64,000 nt of DNA from Alteromonas salexigens (GCF_025628895.1 NZ_JAOTJC010000002.1:1-64000), one strand, 5' to 3'; shown: positions 49,171-58,624, counted from the first letter of the stretch. Numbers and translations: made by a program. The notes: a model not told the origin generated them from the sequence alone.

Positions 49171-51996
49171 TTATGGGTTGTTTACAACAACGCGTAGTGC
49201 ATCGAGTTGGACATCGGCCTGCTGAATGACCTTGTCCAGCGCCTGCAGCTGCTGCTCAATGAAGGCGATCTCAGTGTCACGCACCGCAGGATTACGCTTT
49301 TGCAGGTCCTGCAAACGCTGGATTTCACCATTCAGAGTGCTGTGCATCGCCGTCAGGGCGTCGTGCTGGATCTGGTTGGCCTGCTGGTGGGCCAGCTTGC
49401 GGGCCGTTTCCAGTTGCAGCGTAAGTGGCTGATGCAGGGCTTTGGTCAACTGATGGGCGACTTTGCGCCCGGCTGGCCGGTGTACATCAAAGCTGTGGTC
49501 GGCCTGTTTGCCGTTGGCATCCAGACAGATACGAATAGGCGTCTGGGGCAGGAAGCGTCCCAGCTGCAGGCTTTTCGGTGCATTGGCCTCCAGGGTAAAT
49601 AAGGCTTCTAACCAGTAGGCACCCTTGGGCAGTGTGGCATCTTTAATAAAGCCAATGCTGGCCTTGCCATGCACATCGGTCAGGATCATATCAATGGCGT
49701 TATGCACCAGCGGGTGGTCCCAGCTCAGAAAGTGGACGTGTTCCAGCGTGGTGGCTGCGCGCCGTTTGTAGGTCACTGTCATGCCCTCGGGATCCAGCCC
49801 AGGCAACTGCGATACCATAGACTCGGTGGAGCGCAGAATAAAACAGTCGTTCCCCTGTTCTTCCTGTTGCACACCAATGGCGTCGAACAGGCGCCCCATG
49901 AACCGGGACAGGTCCTGCGAACTGTCCAGCTCAATAATGTCTTCTAATAACTGTTCAACCCGTCCTTCACCGGAGGCGTTGAGTTCGAGTAAGCGGTCCC
50001 GCCCGGCTTCAAGCTGACTCTTCAGCTGTCGGTTAAGCGTCTGACTGGTTTCTACCAGCTCGGCGCTGGCCAGCATGTCATCGGGAGACAGGCACGCATG
50101 GGTGAGCATGTCTGCGACCTGCTCGTACACACCCGCGCCGGTAGGACAGGTTTCCTCAAACGCGTTTAACCCTTCGTGATACCAGTCCAGCAACACGTGC
50201 TGGGCGGTATGTTCAAGGTACGGCACGTGGATATTCACATCCTGAAGCTGGCCAATGCGATCGAGGCGTCCGATGCGCTGCTCCAGCAAGTCAGGAGTAA
50301 GGGGCAAATCGAACAGCACCAGGTGGTGGGCGAACTGAAAATTACGTCCTTCACTGCCGATTTCGCTACACAGCAGAATTTGTGCGCCGTCTTCCTCTTC
50401 AGAAAAATAGTGGGCAGCTTTATCCCGCTCGACGATACTCATGCCTTCATGGAATACACTGTGCCGGATCCCCGACTGCTGGCGGATAACTTCACCGAGT
50501 TGCTGCGCGGTCACTGCGCTGGCGCAGATAAGTAAGACTTTCTCCGGTTTAACCTCGGGTAAAAAGTTCAGTAGCCAGTCTACCCGCGGGTCCAGACTGG
50601 TCCAGTCAGAAACCACACTGGGTTGGCGCTCCGGATAGAGGGCGTCGGTTAAATCGCCGCCGTGAATGGCCCCGTCATAAGCCTGGGGAGCAGGTAACGG
50701 ATAGGACGACAGATGACGCTCAGGAAACCCGTCAATGCCTGACCGGCGGTTACGGAATAGCACCCGGCCCGTGCCATGACAGTCAATGAGCTGGTGCAAC
50801 AGGGCATAGCGAGCCTCGCCAGTATCCAGAGAGTCGGTGTGCGCCATCACGTCAGGGGCAAAGTCGTTGAGCACTTTCATTTGATGGGCATCTGGCTGGG
50901 TATCCGACAACAGCGGTGCGACCGCATCGGCCAGCTGACTGTAACGGGATTCCTCGTCCAGGAAGGCGTTATAGTCGTGAAAACGTGCAGGGTCGAGTAA
51001 GCGCAGACGGGCGAAGTGGCTTTCATGACCCAGCTGGTCCGGCGTCGCAGTAAGCAGCAGTACTGCCGGCGTGGCGGTGGCCAGGCTTTCAATGCACTGG
51101 TACGCCGGTGACGGTGCGTCGGCGGACCAGGCCAAATGATGAGCCTCATCGACAATCAGCATGTCCCAGCCGGCTGCCATCGCCTGCTCGTGACGCTGTG
51201 GGTTATTGCTCAGAAAATCAATACTGCATAACACCAGCTGATCATTTTCAAACGGGTTTTCACCTTCCTCGTCCAGTGCTTCACAGCGGCTTTCATCATA
51301 AATAGAGAACGCCAGATTGACTCTGCGCAGCATCTCCACCAGCCACTGATGCACCAGGGAGTCCGGCACTACAATGAGTGCGCGGGAGACTCGGCCGGTT
51401 TTCATCTGCCGGTGCAGAATAAGTGCGGCTTCGATGGTTTTACCCAGTCCTACTTCATCTGCCAGCAGCACCCGGGGGGCGTGACGATTACCTACTTCTG
51501 AGGCAATGTGAAGCTGATGGGGGATAAGCGAGATACGCGCACCGCCAAGTCCAATGGTGGAGGAGCGCTGATATTCATACTGATGATTCAGCGAATTCAG
51601 GCGTAGATCAAACCATTTGGGCTTATCCAGCTGGTTGTTAAACAGCCTTTTTTCCGGTTGGTTAAGGCGGATATGCGGGTCGAGCAGGGCTTCAGACAGC
51701 CGTGCGTCGGCTTTGGTATCTTCGCGCAGGCCGTGATAGATCAGTGCGCCCTGGGTCTCTTCGGTGTCGGTGACCGTCATTGTCCAGCCATCCTGGCTTT
51801 TTACGGTTTCACCCACCTCAAACGTCAGTCGGGTCAGCGGCGCTTCCTGCTTAGTGTAGATTCGGCTTTCACCGGTTGCCGGGAATAGCATTTCAACGGA
51901 ACGAAAATCGACGCTGATGACAGCACCCAGCCCCAGCTCTGTTTCAGTGTTACTCAACCAGCGCTGACCCACTGAAAACGAATTATCTACACTCAT
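49171..51996 (-). CDS. rapA: RNA polymerase-associated Swi2/Snf2 ATPase RapA
   Basis: RapA binds RNA polymerase and uses ATP to recycle stalled enzyme. 941 residues (E. coli 968). Tandem Tudor-like N-terminal domains lie at ~1-110, the helicase core has Walker A DEVGLGKTIEA near 170, DEAH (IVDEAHHLAWS) and motif VI (EQRIGRLDRIGQ), then the RapA-specific C-terminal domain with a coiled-coil end. GGTGAG precedes the ATG. It is the first gene of the rapA-rluA pair. Confidence 0.96.
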   Translation of the reverse strand: MSVDNSFSVGQRWLSNTETELGLGAVISVDFRSVEMLFPATGESRIYTKQEAPLTRLTFEVGETVKSQDGWTMTVTDTEETQGALIYHGLREDTKADARLSEALLDPHIRLNQPEKRLFNNQLDKPKWFDLRLNSLNHQYEYQRSSTIGLGGARISLIPHQLHIASEVGNRHAPRVLLADEVGLGKTIEAALILHRQMKTGRVSRALIVVPDSLVHQWLVEMLRRVNLAFSIYDESRCEALDEEGENPFENDQLVLCSIDFLSNNPQRHEQAMAAGWDMLIVDEAHHLAWSADAPSPAYQCIESLATATPAVLLLTATPDQLGHESHFARLRLLDPARFHDYNAFLDEESRYSQLADAVAPLLSDTQPDAHQMKVLNDFAPDVMAHTDSLDTGEARYALLHQLIDCHGTGRVLFRNRRSGIDGFPERHLSSYPLPAPQAYDGAIHGGDLTDALYPERQPSVVSDWTSLDPRVDWLLNFLPEVKPEKVLLICASAVTAQQLGEVIRQQSGIRHSVFHEGMSIVERDKAAHYFSEEEDGAQILLCSEIGSEGRNFQFAHHLVLFDLPLTPDLLEQRIGRLDRIGQLQDVNIHVPYLEHTAQHVLLDWYHEGLNAFEETCPTGAGVYEQVADMLTHACLSPDDMLASAELVETSQTLNRQLKSQLEAGRDRLLELNASGEGRVEQLLEDIIELDSSQDLSRFMGRLFDAIGVQQEEQGNDCFILRSTESMVSQLPGLDPEGMTVTYKRRAATTLEHVHFLSWDHPLVHNAIDMILTDVHGKASIGFIKDATLPKGAYWLEALFTLEANAPKSLQLGRFLPQTPIRICLDANGKQADHSFDVHRPAGRKVAHQLTKALHQPLTLQLETARKLAHQQANQIQHDALTAMHSTLNGEIQRLQDLQKRNPAVRDTEIAFIEQQLQALDKVIQQADVQLDALRVVVNNP

Positions 51997-52484
51997 ATCT
52001 CACCAACCTGATAAATGGGGGCGGTATTGTACGCATTGCCGCCAAGCCTGAAAAGCGCTGATTATCAGCCATGTCTGATTCGGGTTAAATTGGCCGGGTG
52101 ACTGCCGCGGGTCAGCGGCTCCCAGCCTGCTTTTTGCTCAGCAGCACAGGCAGGACGCCAGTTACTGCTAGTGTAGCATACGCGGGAAGGCTGAGAGTGG
52201 TTCGACCCCAGGGAGCACAGGGGCTGAACATTCACCCGTATTACCATTATGCGGTTAGCCGAGCACTTTATTGCTGGCAGCTATTCGGGAGTGTGGGGTC
52301 GCCCGGCGCGTGTAAAAAAACTTGCAGAAAAAAAGTGCGCATCGGCACAAACTAGATTATGGTGAAATTGTAAGTCGACGCGACACGGAGTGGTTGTCCG
52401 GATCGACCCACAACTGCTCCAGAGCGTGACTCCTCGTTGCACGTCAGCAATTAGGCGGGCCTGATTTACCTACTGGAGCGACGG
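51997..52484. other. Long leader / intergenic region between rapA and phoH
   Basis: 488 bp between divergent genes with no convincing ORF. The part next to phoH is rich in inverted repeats. A possible sigma-70-like element is not clear. The hairpin at 52387-52420 is listed separately; shorter pairs such as CCTGC/GCAGG occur near 52128-52153. A long structured 5' leader of phoH or a small RNA is possible. Confidence 0.4.
52387..52420 (+). promoter_or_regulatory. Hairpin in the phoH upstream leader
   Basis: GGAGTGGTTGT (52387-52397) pairs with ACAACTGCTCC (52410-52420), 11 bp including two G-U pairs, around a 12-base loop. It lies about 65 bases before the phoH start. Confidence 0.45.
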
Positions 52485-53882
52485 ATGCCAAGACAAAAAT
52501 CAACCGAAACCAAAATCTACGTCCTAGACACCAATATCTTGCTACACGAACCGCACGCATTTTTGTCGTTTAAAGAAAACGACGTGGTAGTGCCGATGAC
52601 GGTACTCGAAGAGCTCGACTACATCAAAGACAGTAAGAAGGACGTGGCGCGTGATGCCCGGGTATCCATTCGCGCAATGGAAGACTTGCTGCACGATGCC
52701 ACCCCCGAGGACATGCTGGCGGGTGTCTCTATGGAAGGCATCGGCGCCGGTGACACCGCACCTACCGGTAGCCTGTCTATTTTCACCGATCTCAATATGG
52801 TGGAGTCGCAGCAGGTATTTACCAGCAACGAGAACGACAACCGTATTATCAATGTGGCGTTGCATCTGCAAAAAACCTACGCGCCACAACAGGTGATACT
52901 GGTCACCAAAGATCTCAACATGCGGCTAAAGGCCAAAGGCGCCGGGCTCGCGCATGTGGAAGATTACCGCACCGATCAGTTAATCAGTGACATCAAGTAC
53001 CTGTCCCGTGGCTATCACCGGTTTGAAGGAAACTTCTGGGAACAGGTCAAGAGTGTGGACAGTCGCTCCGAGGGGCGCGACACTATCCATACTATTCCCC
53101 GTAATGTGCTGCCCGAAGCCTACGTAAACGAGTTCCTGCTGGATGACACCGAGCAGTTTGCAGGGCTGGTTGAGTCGGCTTCCAGTGACTCTCTGGAAGT
53201 CCTGGACTTAGGTTATGAACGGTTGATGGGCCGGCATGCCTGGGGGATCACGCCAAAAAATATAGGCCAGGCAATGGCGTTGCATTCGCTGCTTGACCCG
53301 CACATTGACCTGGTCATTCTCACGGGCCCGGCGGGCAGTGGGAAGACACTGCTGGCGCTGGCGGCAGCGCTGGAAATGGTAGTCGAACGTAACATGTACG
53401 ATAAAATTATCGTGACTCGCAGCACCCCGGAAATTGCCGAGTCGATTGGCTTTTTGCCGGGCACCGAAGAAGAAAAAATGCTGCCCTGGCTGGCCGCGAT
53501 AACCGACTCACTGGAAGTGCTGCACAAGCACGATGAAAATACCAAAGGCTCGATGAGTTACATCATGGAGAAAGCCAACATTCAGTATAAATCGGTCAAC
53601 TTCATGCGGGGACGCAGTATTCAGAACGCCATTGTTATCCTGGATGAATCACAAAACCTGACGGCCTCCCAGCTGAAAACCATCATTACCCGGTGTGGTG
53701 AAGGCACCAAGCTGATTGTGGGGGGGAACCTGGCGCAAATTGACAGTAATTATCTGTCTGCGGTGACCTCAGGCTTAACATATCTGGTAGAGAAGTTTAA
53801 GGACTTTTCCGGCAGTGCCACCATCAACCTGGATGGCGTAGTGCGTTCGCGGCTGGCGGAGTTTGCGGAACAGCAGTTGTAG
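52485..53882 (+). CDS. PIN-PhoH fusion ATPase (PhoH2/YlaK type)
   Basis: 465 residues. An N-terminal PIN RNase domain (~10-150) starts YVLDTNILLHEP with its acidic residues, and DLNMRLKAKGAG closes it. A PhoH-type P-loop ATPase spans ~245-460, with Walker A GPAGSGKT at 281-288 and Walker B VILDESQNLT. PhoH2 proteins of this layout unwind and cleave RNA in some bacteria and resemble toxin-antitoxin derived enzymes; no antitoxin-like gene is visible upstream. GGAG precedes the ATG. It is unlike the ybeZ-linked PhoH, which lacks PIN. Confidence 0.92.
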   Translation: MPRQKSTETKIYVLDTNILLHEPHAFLSFKENDVVVPMTVLEELDYIKDSKKDVARDARVSIRAMEDLLHDATPEDMLAGVSMEGIGAGDTAPTGSLSIFTDLNMVESQQVFTSNENDNRIINVALHLQKTYAPQQVILVTKDLNMRLKAKGAGLAHVEDYRTDQLISDIKYLSRGYHRFEGNFWEQVKSVDSRSEGRDTIHTIPRNVLPEAYVNEFLLDDTEQFAGLVESASSDSLEVLDLGYERLMGRHAWGITPKNIGQAMALHSLLDPHIDLVILTGPAGSGKTLLALAAALEMVVERNMYDKIIVTRSTPEIAESIGFLPGTEEEKMLPWLAAITDSLEVLHKHDENTKGSMSYIMEKANIQYKSVNFMRGRSIQNAIVILDESQNLTASQLKTIITRCGEGTKLIVGGNLAQIDSNYLSAVTSGLTYLVEKFKDFSGSATINLDGVVRSRLAEFAEQQL

Positions 53883-53889
53883 ATCGGGT

Positions 53890-53927
53890 CTGCTGCCCGG
53901 GGGAGTGCAATTGCACCCGGGCAGCAG
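53890..53927 (+). terminator. Strong GC-rich hairpin after phoH
   Basis: CTGCTGCCCGGG (53890-53901) pairs perfectly with CCCGGGCAGCAG (53916-53927), seven bases after the stop codon, and TGCAATTGCA inside can extend the fold. No T-run follows, so it may be a terminator helper or a decay barrier. Confidence 0.5.
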
Positions 53928-54085
53928 TATAACGACGTAACAGTAAATAAGGGGGCGGCACCACTGCCCCCGATATCTTGCATGGGGGACTGCAACAGGG
54001 CCACACAGCTGCCGGTCGCACTCAGCTATGCAGCACGCACTGGCCAGTCATCGTTCACCGCTACCCGGGGGCACCCCGCCTACTG

Positions 54086-56209
54086 TCAGAAGCTGTATTC
54101 CATCCCCAGGTTCACCGTGGTGCCTAAGCCTTTAACACGGTATCCGCCATACGTGTAGGCCTGTGCCCTGGCCGGAAAGTAATCTTCATTCAGTAAATTC
54201 TGAACACCGAAGAAGCCCCGCAAGTTATCTGCAAAGGTATAGTGACCATTCAGGTTAACCACATGGTAACTATGAACCGGTGCCTGATCGGTGCTGTAGT
54301 TACCCTCTGTGTCGGGTTCGAACCGGTCACGATCACCCACGAACAGGTATTCGACGGCGAGTCTGGTGCGGTCGTCAGGCCGCCAGTTAGCGATCACTGT
54401 GGCCTTTGGCGGGTTAATTGTTCGCCCGCCCAGATACACGTCCTCCTGTGTATCTTTCCCTTCCACGTAGCTGTAGGTAGCGGTTACGTCAATCGAAGAC
54501 GAAAAGTGATAATTTACCAGCCCTTCATAGCCCCAGATTTCTTGTGGTGCACGAACGGGCAGATAAACGCCGGTTTCTGCATCGAATCGTGTAGACGTGC
54601 CAAGTTCCGATGTACTGAAGTAAGCGGAGAATTCAACGCGCAAATCGGCGCCCAGTTGGGAGGTAAAGCCAGCCTCATAGTTGTCGATTACAGAGGCTTC
54701 CGTTCTTATATTTGTTATATCCGTGACGGTAGCAGTTCGTAATAATCGGCCGGTATCGGAGATATCGGCACCCTGGGAATAGCTGATAAAGGGGTGAAAC
54801 GCATCGTTCAGCTGGTATTTAAGCGCCAGGTTATAGGTGGTCGCCTGATAGTCAATTTCGCCTCCGTCTACCGCTACAGAGACTGAACACTGGTCTGCCT
54901 GCCGGCATAACCGCAGGGTAGTGTAGTCATCTACACCTAATGTTATGTGTTCGTTTCTGATCCCCGCTTTAAGAATAAAATCATCTGCGAACAGCCATTT
55001 AGATTGCAGAAAGCCAGCCAGATTCTGCATATCCATTTCGGGCACCCACACCCGCCCATCTACCAGTGGCTGAGAGGTAACGTCGTTCAGAGCATCTATG
55101 CCATAGATAAATGTGGCTTCGACACCGCTGTAGTCAAGCTGGCTACTGAAGGTGGCGCGCAGTCCCTTTTTCTGAGATTTTATGACGGATTGCCCGCCAT
55201 CGTACCCTTCGGCAGGGTTGGCCAGACTAGGGGAGTAGAAAAACACATTTTCAATATTCTGCTGGTAATAATCGACTACCAGCTCGGTATTCGTAAAGAT
55301 GTCTGAATCTTCGTACGTGACCATCAGGTTGGTATTGCCATCTGGTCCTTGTGGTTCCCCCTGCTTTTGTAAAGGACTGGCAACGTGTATGGCGAGATCT
55401 TTGTGGCCGTCGTTGACGTCTCCCAGGTCGGTTTTCTGTTGGGAACGATAATAGTTGTAGGCAACCTGAAATGTTTTATCGTTATCTATATCGAAGCCGA
55501 CTTTCGCGAAATAGTTTTGTGAAACGGTATCAGACAAACCATATTGCAGCCCCAGAATATCTCCCTGAGCATCCCGTTGCACACCGTTTTCCTCAACGCT
55601 GGAGGTAAACAGATACTGCCACCTGTTGCTTCGGCCAGTTACAGCGGCCTCAACCCGTACTCCTGCGCTTTCATCTGCCCGCACGGCACTGAACCGACTG
55701 GATACAGCCACCTCACCTGATATGCCATCCTCTGTCTGTGAGGAGCGAGTGATGTAGTTAACAATTCCGCCAGCCGCGCCGTTGCCGAAAATAGACGTCG
55801 CACCCTTAATGACCTCGATGCGTTCAATAGCGCTGGGATCCAGCGTTTTTACGCCCAACGACCCATTACGCAGTGGGGTAGACTGGGGTACGCCGTCAAT
55901 CATGATGAGCGGCGCGCGGCCTCGCAATGTTTGCCCCGTATTACTGGAGCTGCCAGTATCCGGGCCCATACCGGGAACATAGATGGCCAGTAAGCTCTGT
56001 AGCTCCGGGGTAACCCGTAAATGCTCCTGAATTTCCTCCGCACTTATAATTGTCACCGAAGCCGGCACTTCATCAATGCTCTCAACCACACGACTGCCGG
56101 TGACCACGATGCGCTCTACGTTCTCATTTGCCATAGCGTTTGCTATGAAAGCACTACAAAGCAGGGGGGCAAACACTCGTATGTTTAAGGGGTTTATTGT
56201 TGATTTCAT
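54086..56209 (-). CDS. TonB-dependent outer membrane receptor, probable siderophore uptake
   Basis: 707 residues from the ATG at 56209, which opens a signal peptide (FAPLLCSAFIANAMA); the frame to 56251 is rejected. The plug domain (~28-150) has ERIVVTGSRVVESIDEVPAS and IEVIKGATSIFGNGAAGGIVNYITR. The 22-strand barrel follows and ends with the C-terminal aromatic residue (GMEYSF) needed for insertion. The plug and barrel resemble siderophore/catecholate receptors, but the ligand cannot be named. A Fur-like box lies just upstream, and a PepSY membrane protein precedes it on the same strand, which supports iron uptake. Confidence 0.92.
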   Translation of the reverse strand: MKSTINPLNIRVFAPLLCSAFIANAMANENVERIVVTGSRVVESIDEVPASVTIISAEEIQEHLRVTPELQSLLAIYVPGMGPDTGSSSNTGQTLRGRAPLIMIDGVPQSTPLRNGSLGVKTLDPSAIERIEVIKGATSIFGNGAAGGIVNYITRSSQTEDGISGEVAVSSRFSAVRADESAGVRVEAAVTGRSNRWQYLFTSSVEENGVQRDAQGDILGLQYGLSDTVSQNYFAKVGFDIDNDKTFQVAYNYYRSQQKTDLGDVNDGHKDLAIHVASPLQKQGEPQGPDGNTNLMVTYEDSDIFTNTELVVDYYQQNIENVFFYSPSLANPAEGYDGGQSVIKSQKKGLRATFSSQLDYSGVEATFIYGIDALNDVTSQPLVDGRVWVPEMDMQNLAGFLQSKWLFADDFILKAGIRNEHITLGVDDYTTLRLCRQADQCSVSVAVDGGEIDYQATTYNLALKYQLNDAFHPFISYSQGADISDTGRLLRTATVTDITNIRTEASVIDNYEAGFTSQLGADLRVEFSAYFSTSELGTSTRFDAETGVYLPVRAPQEIWGYEGLVNYHFSSSIDVTATYSYVEGKDTQEDVYLGGRTINPPKATVIANWRPDDRTRLAVEYLFVGDRDRFEPDTEGNYSTDQAPVHSYHVVNLNGHYTFADNLRGFFGVQNLLNEDYFPARAQAYTYGGYRVKGLGTTVNLGMEYSF

Positions 56210-56247
56210 TATGCTATTTCCTGAAGAGGGAATAGCGTAATGGTAAT

Positions 56248-56266
56248 TCAAATGATAACTATTATC
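56248..56266. promoter_or_regulatory. Fur-like box upstream of TonB receptor
   Basis: Read on the minus strand, GATAATAGTTATCATTTGA agrees with the 19-base Fur consensus at 13 positions. It lies about 40 bases before the receptor ATG and next to the stop of the PepSY gene, so the receptor probably has its own iron-repressed promoter. Confidence 0.6.
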
Positions 56267-56274
56267 AATTGCAT

Positions 56275-57369
56275 CTATTTCTTTTTACGGCCAGATTCTC
56301 GCTTGGCCCAGCAATAAACCCCTGAAATAAGAAAAAATACCGGCGATAGCGCGATGAGTAGCCATACCACCTGCACTACCGGGCCGGCGAAGTCGCCAAT
56401 ATGAAATTTGTATTTAAAGTTCCATACCTGTGTGGCAACGGAGGTTTGTGAGGCGTCGTACACTGGCAGAGTGTCGCCGGTATACGGGTCGCTCCAAATC
56501 CAGCTGTAGGCATGTGATTCTTGCGGCATTTTGACCCTGAGTCCGACCGGCTCAGTAGGGGTAGCAGGCAAATAGATACGGAATAATTCGGCTTGCGGTA
56601 AGGCCTGAAGCCCGTTTTTGACGGCCCGGTCGATATTGGGTTTTGTTCCACTGTCAATGAGTGGCGGCGCGGGGCGTGGTGCAATCGTACCCGGCGATAA
56701 CGTATTTACTACAGCTGTGGTGGGGACTTTCCAGTTAAACGCGATCCCTGAAAAGCTGATTAGCAGTAAAGGCACAAACAGCATCACGCCCGCTACCGTG
56801 TGCAGCTGATAGATGACTATTTTCGCCTTGGCTGAAAACCTGACAGTTAATCTTTTCAGTCGCTTTTTAGGCATCACCCATAACACGAAACCCACCAGCA
56901 CTTCGAACATAAGCAGTACCGCGATGACGCTTACCCAATCACGCAACGGAGTCGCGCCCCCATCGTCACGCAGTAACAGCCACCGGTGAGTGGCCATTAG
57001 AAAGCCATACAGCTGGTCTTCGAATGCGTAGGTTAATAATACGCTGCCGGTATAAGGATTCACGCTGGCGTACTCGCCGTCCTGAAACCTGAACTGCCAG
57101 GCCCAGTTCTCGCGGTCGGGTTCAAGGCTGATGGCTGCTACCGGGGAGCCTTTGACTGCTTCGGCCCTCTCTATCAGCGTATCAACATTCATCGTCGCCG
57201 AGCGGGTGGGCACGGTCCAGTAGTGGGGATTAATCTCGCCCTGAATATCTTTGGCGTAAATAAGTAATGCGCCAGTGACGCTAAGGGTAATGACAAATAA
57301 TCCGGTAGTTAATGCAATCCATAGGTGACAATGACGCAGAAACTTTCTGACAATAACTTTTGCGTTCAC
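56275..57369 (-). CDS. PepSY-associated TM protein (PiuB-like), iron-uptake accessory
   Basis: 364 residues. Four membrane helices (about 14-37, 146-167, 187-210 and ~325-347 from this start) enclose two periplasmic segments with PepSY-like sequence (VDTLIERAEAV...ISLEP and ASVNPYTGSVL). The motifs HLWIALTTGLFVI and MATHRWLLLR with conserved His fit the PepSY_TM/PiuB family, several of which reduce ferric siderophores at the inner membrane; that role is inferred. Start: GTG at 57369 with AGAG upstream is preferred; a TTG at 57414 would add 15 residues. A Fur-like box lies about 70 bases upstream. Confidence 0.82.
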   Translation of the reverse strand: MNAKVIVRKFLRHCHLWIALTTGLFVITLSVTGALLIYAKDIQGEINPHYWTVPTRSATMNVDTLIERAEAVKGSPVAAISLEPDRENWAWQFRFQDGEYASVNPYTGSVLLTYAFEDQLYGFLMATHRWLLLRDDGGATPLRDWVSVIAVLLMFEVLVGFVLWVMPKKRLKRLTVRFSAKAKIVIYQLHTVAGVMLFVPLLLISFSGIAFNWKVPTTAVVNTLSPGTIAPRPAPPLIDSGTKPNIDRAVKNGLQALPQAELFRIYLPATPTEPVGLRVKMPQESHAYSWIWSDPYTGDTLPVYDASQTSVATQVWNFKYKFHIGDFAGPVVQVVWLLIALSPVFFLISGVYCWAKRESGRKKK

Positions 57370-57436
57370 AAGAGACTCTGAGTTAGTTGAAATAAGCGGT
57401 GTTATCGGCTCCAACTATACAGAAACTGATACAAAT

Positions 57437-57455
57437 GTTAATGGTAATTGTTTTC
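57437..57455. promoter_or_regulatory. Fur-like box upstream of PepSY gene
   Basis: On the minus strand GAAAACAATTACCATTAAC agrees with the Fur consensus at 13 of 19 positions. Together with the box at 56248 it suggests that both genes are iron-repressed. Confidence 0.5.
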
Positions 57456-57536
57456 ATTTGCGTGTTTGAGCCGTTGACTTTCATCAGCGTTTGGCCTGCG
57501 GGATCGCAATGTACGCAGTTCTGCTCTAAAAAGGGG

Positions 57537-58508
57537 TTACTGAATGGCTTCCAGTACGTAACGCTGGTTGCGTACTGCCATTACGGTATCGGGGGAGACC
57601 TGGCCGAACGGCAACTGCGCGGGGCCGGTGGGGTCAAACAGCACGAAGTCACGGTTGTTGTGTTTTAAGGTGGTATCCCCTGCCACAGGGGCTATGGCTA
57701 AGCCGAGCAACGCATGCTGGTCTAGCAGCACCAGTACCATGGGGGTGGACGGCAGAAAGGCTCTGACAATGGATGCAGCCAGCACCGCCTTGCTGTCACA
57801 GTCGCCGAGATTCTGGGATAGCAGGGTGAACGGCGGAGAGAATCCGGCACCATGACTGTCCGCCCGGTCTTCCAGCGTATCGTACGGAATACTCTGTAAC
57901 CAGCCCAGCATCAGGTTCATATAATTTCTGGCATCGGACTGCTGATCTACTTTCTCATAAAATGCCTGCGACAACGGAATAAGCGCCATGGTGTTTTCTG
58001 ACACATAGCGGACATGGTCCGGTTTAATGGCGGGCTGATTCATGGGCGTGCGATATTCGGTGAAGTAGTGCTCATCAAGGTATTCATCGAAGGCCAGTTC
58101 ACGGGCGCGGGTCAGTTGCTGCTTTACCTGCGTAATCTGGTTATTGTTACCGGCCACCACGGCCATTTGAATGTCGTTCCCCCGCTGACTCAGGTTCACC
58201 CGCGCTACTCTGGGATCGATCTCTCTGGCTGATTTCAGCATTTCCACATACACATAGCGTTGGGCAATGGCAGGCCGGTAGGCGGTCTGCTGCAAGGGCA
58301 CGTCGGCAAGTGCCTCGCGGGCAAGCGTAAAGCGCACCGACTGCATGGCATTATTGCGATCGACCCACTGATAGTGAAAGCCGAAGCCGGTGTCGGTGGT
58401 GGTTCGCTCAAAAAATTGTTGCCGAGCGCCTGCGTCACTGCCCCAGCCCAGTAGGCAGATCAGCATCAGTGTGCGGCAAGATGGCAAACACTTAGGGAAT
58501 ACAGTCAT
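57537..58508 (-). CDS. Periplasmic transglutaminase-like cysteine protein, function unknown
   Basis: 323 residues with an N-terminal signal-like segment (TLMLICLLGWGSDAGA). A transglutaminase/papain-like core is suggested by C237 in SQNLGDCDSKAVLAASIVRA, H265 in LLDQHALLGLA and D292 in LFDPTG, in the right order and spacing for a Cys-His-Asp triad. The first ~150 residues match nothing I know. Such domains act as peptidases or amidases on envelope proteins. It lies about 120 bp upstream of the PepSY-TonB pair on the same strand, with the Fur-like box between them, and is probably not part of that unit. Confidence 0.65.
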   Translation of the reverse strand: MTVFPKCLPSCRTLMLICLLGWGSDAGARQQFFERTTTDTGFGFHYQWVDRNNAMQSVRFTLAREALADVPLQQTAYRPAIAQRYVYVEMLKSAREIDPRVARVNLSQRGNDIQMAVVAGNNNQITQVKQQLTRARELAFDEYLDEHYFTEYRTPMNQPAIKPDHVRYVSENTMALIPLSQAFYEKVDQQSDARNYMNLMLGWLQSIPYDTLEDRADSHGAGFSPPFTLLSQNLGDCDSKAVLAASIVRAFLPSTPMVLVLLDQHALLGLAIAPVAGDTTLKHNNRDFVLFDPTGPAQLPFGQVSPDTVMAVRNQRYVLEAIQ

Positions 58509-58578
58509 CTACCCATTATGGTGAGCGGTTAGCTATCCGGCAAGTTTTTCACGGCGAGGATGTCTGAGCCAGCCATTC

Positions 58579-58624
58579 GCCAGGCCGGCCATTAGCCTTT
58601 CGCCAGGCAGGTCACTAGCCTTTC
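58579..58624. repeat. 23-bp imperfect tandem repeat over the end of cysG
   Basis: Two adjacent 23-base units (58579-58601 and 58602-58624) differ at three positions. The right unit contains the last codons and stop of cysG (read leftward, AAAGGCTAG), so the left unit carries a copy of the same end (AAAGGCTAA). A third partial copy (GAATGGCT, leftward) follows. Confidence 0.8.

Noticed and set aside
50176-50535. Antisense 119-codon ORF in rapA
   Set aside because: It lies in a strongly conserved helicase region of rapA and has no start signal.
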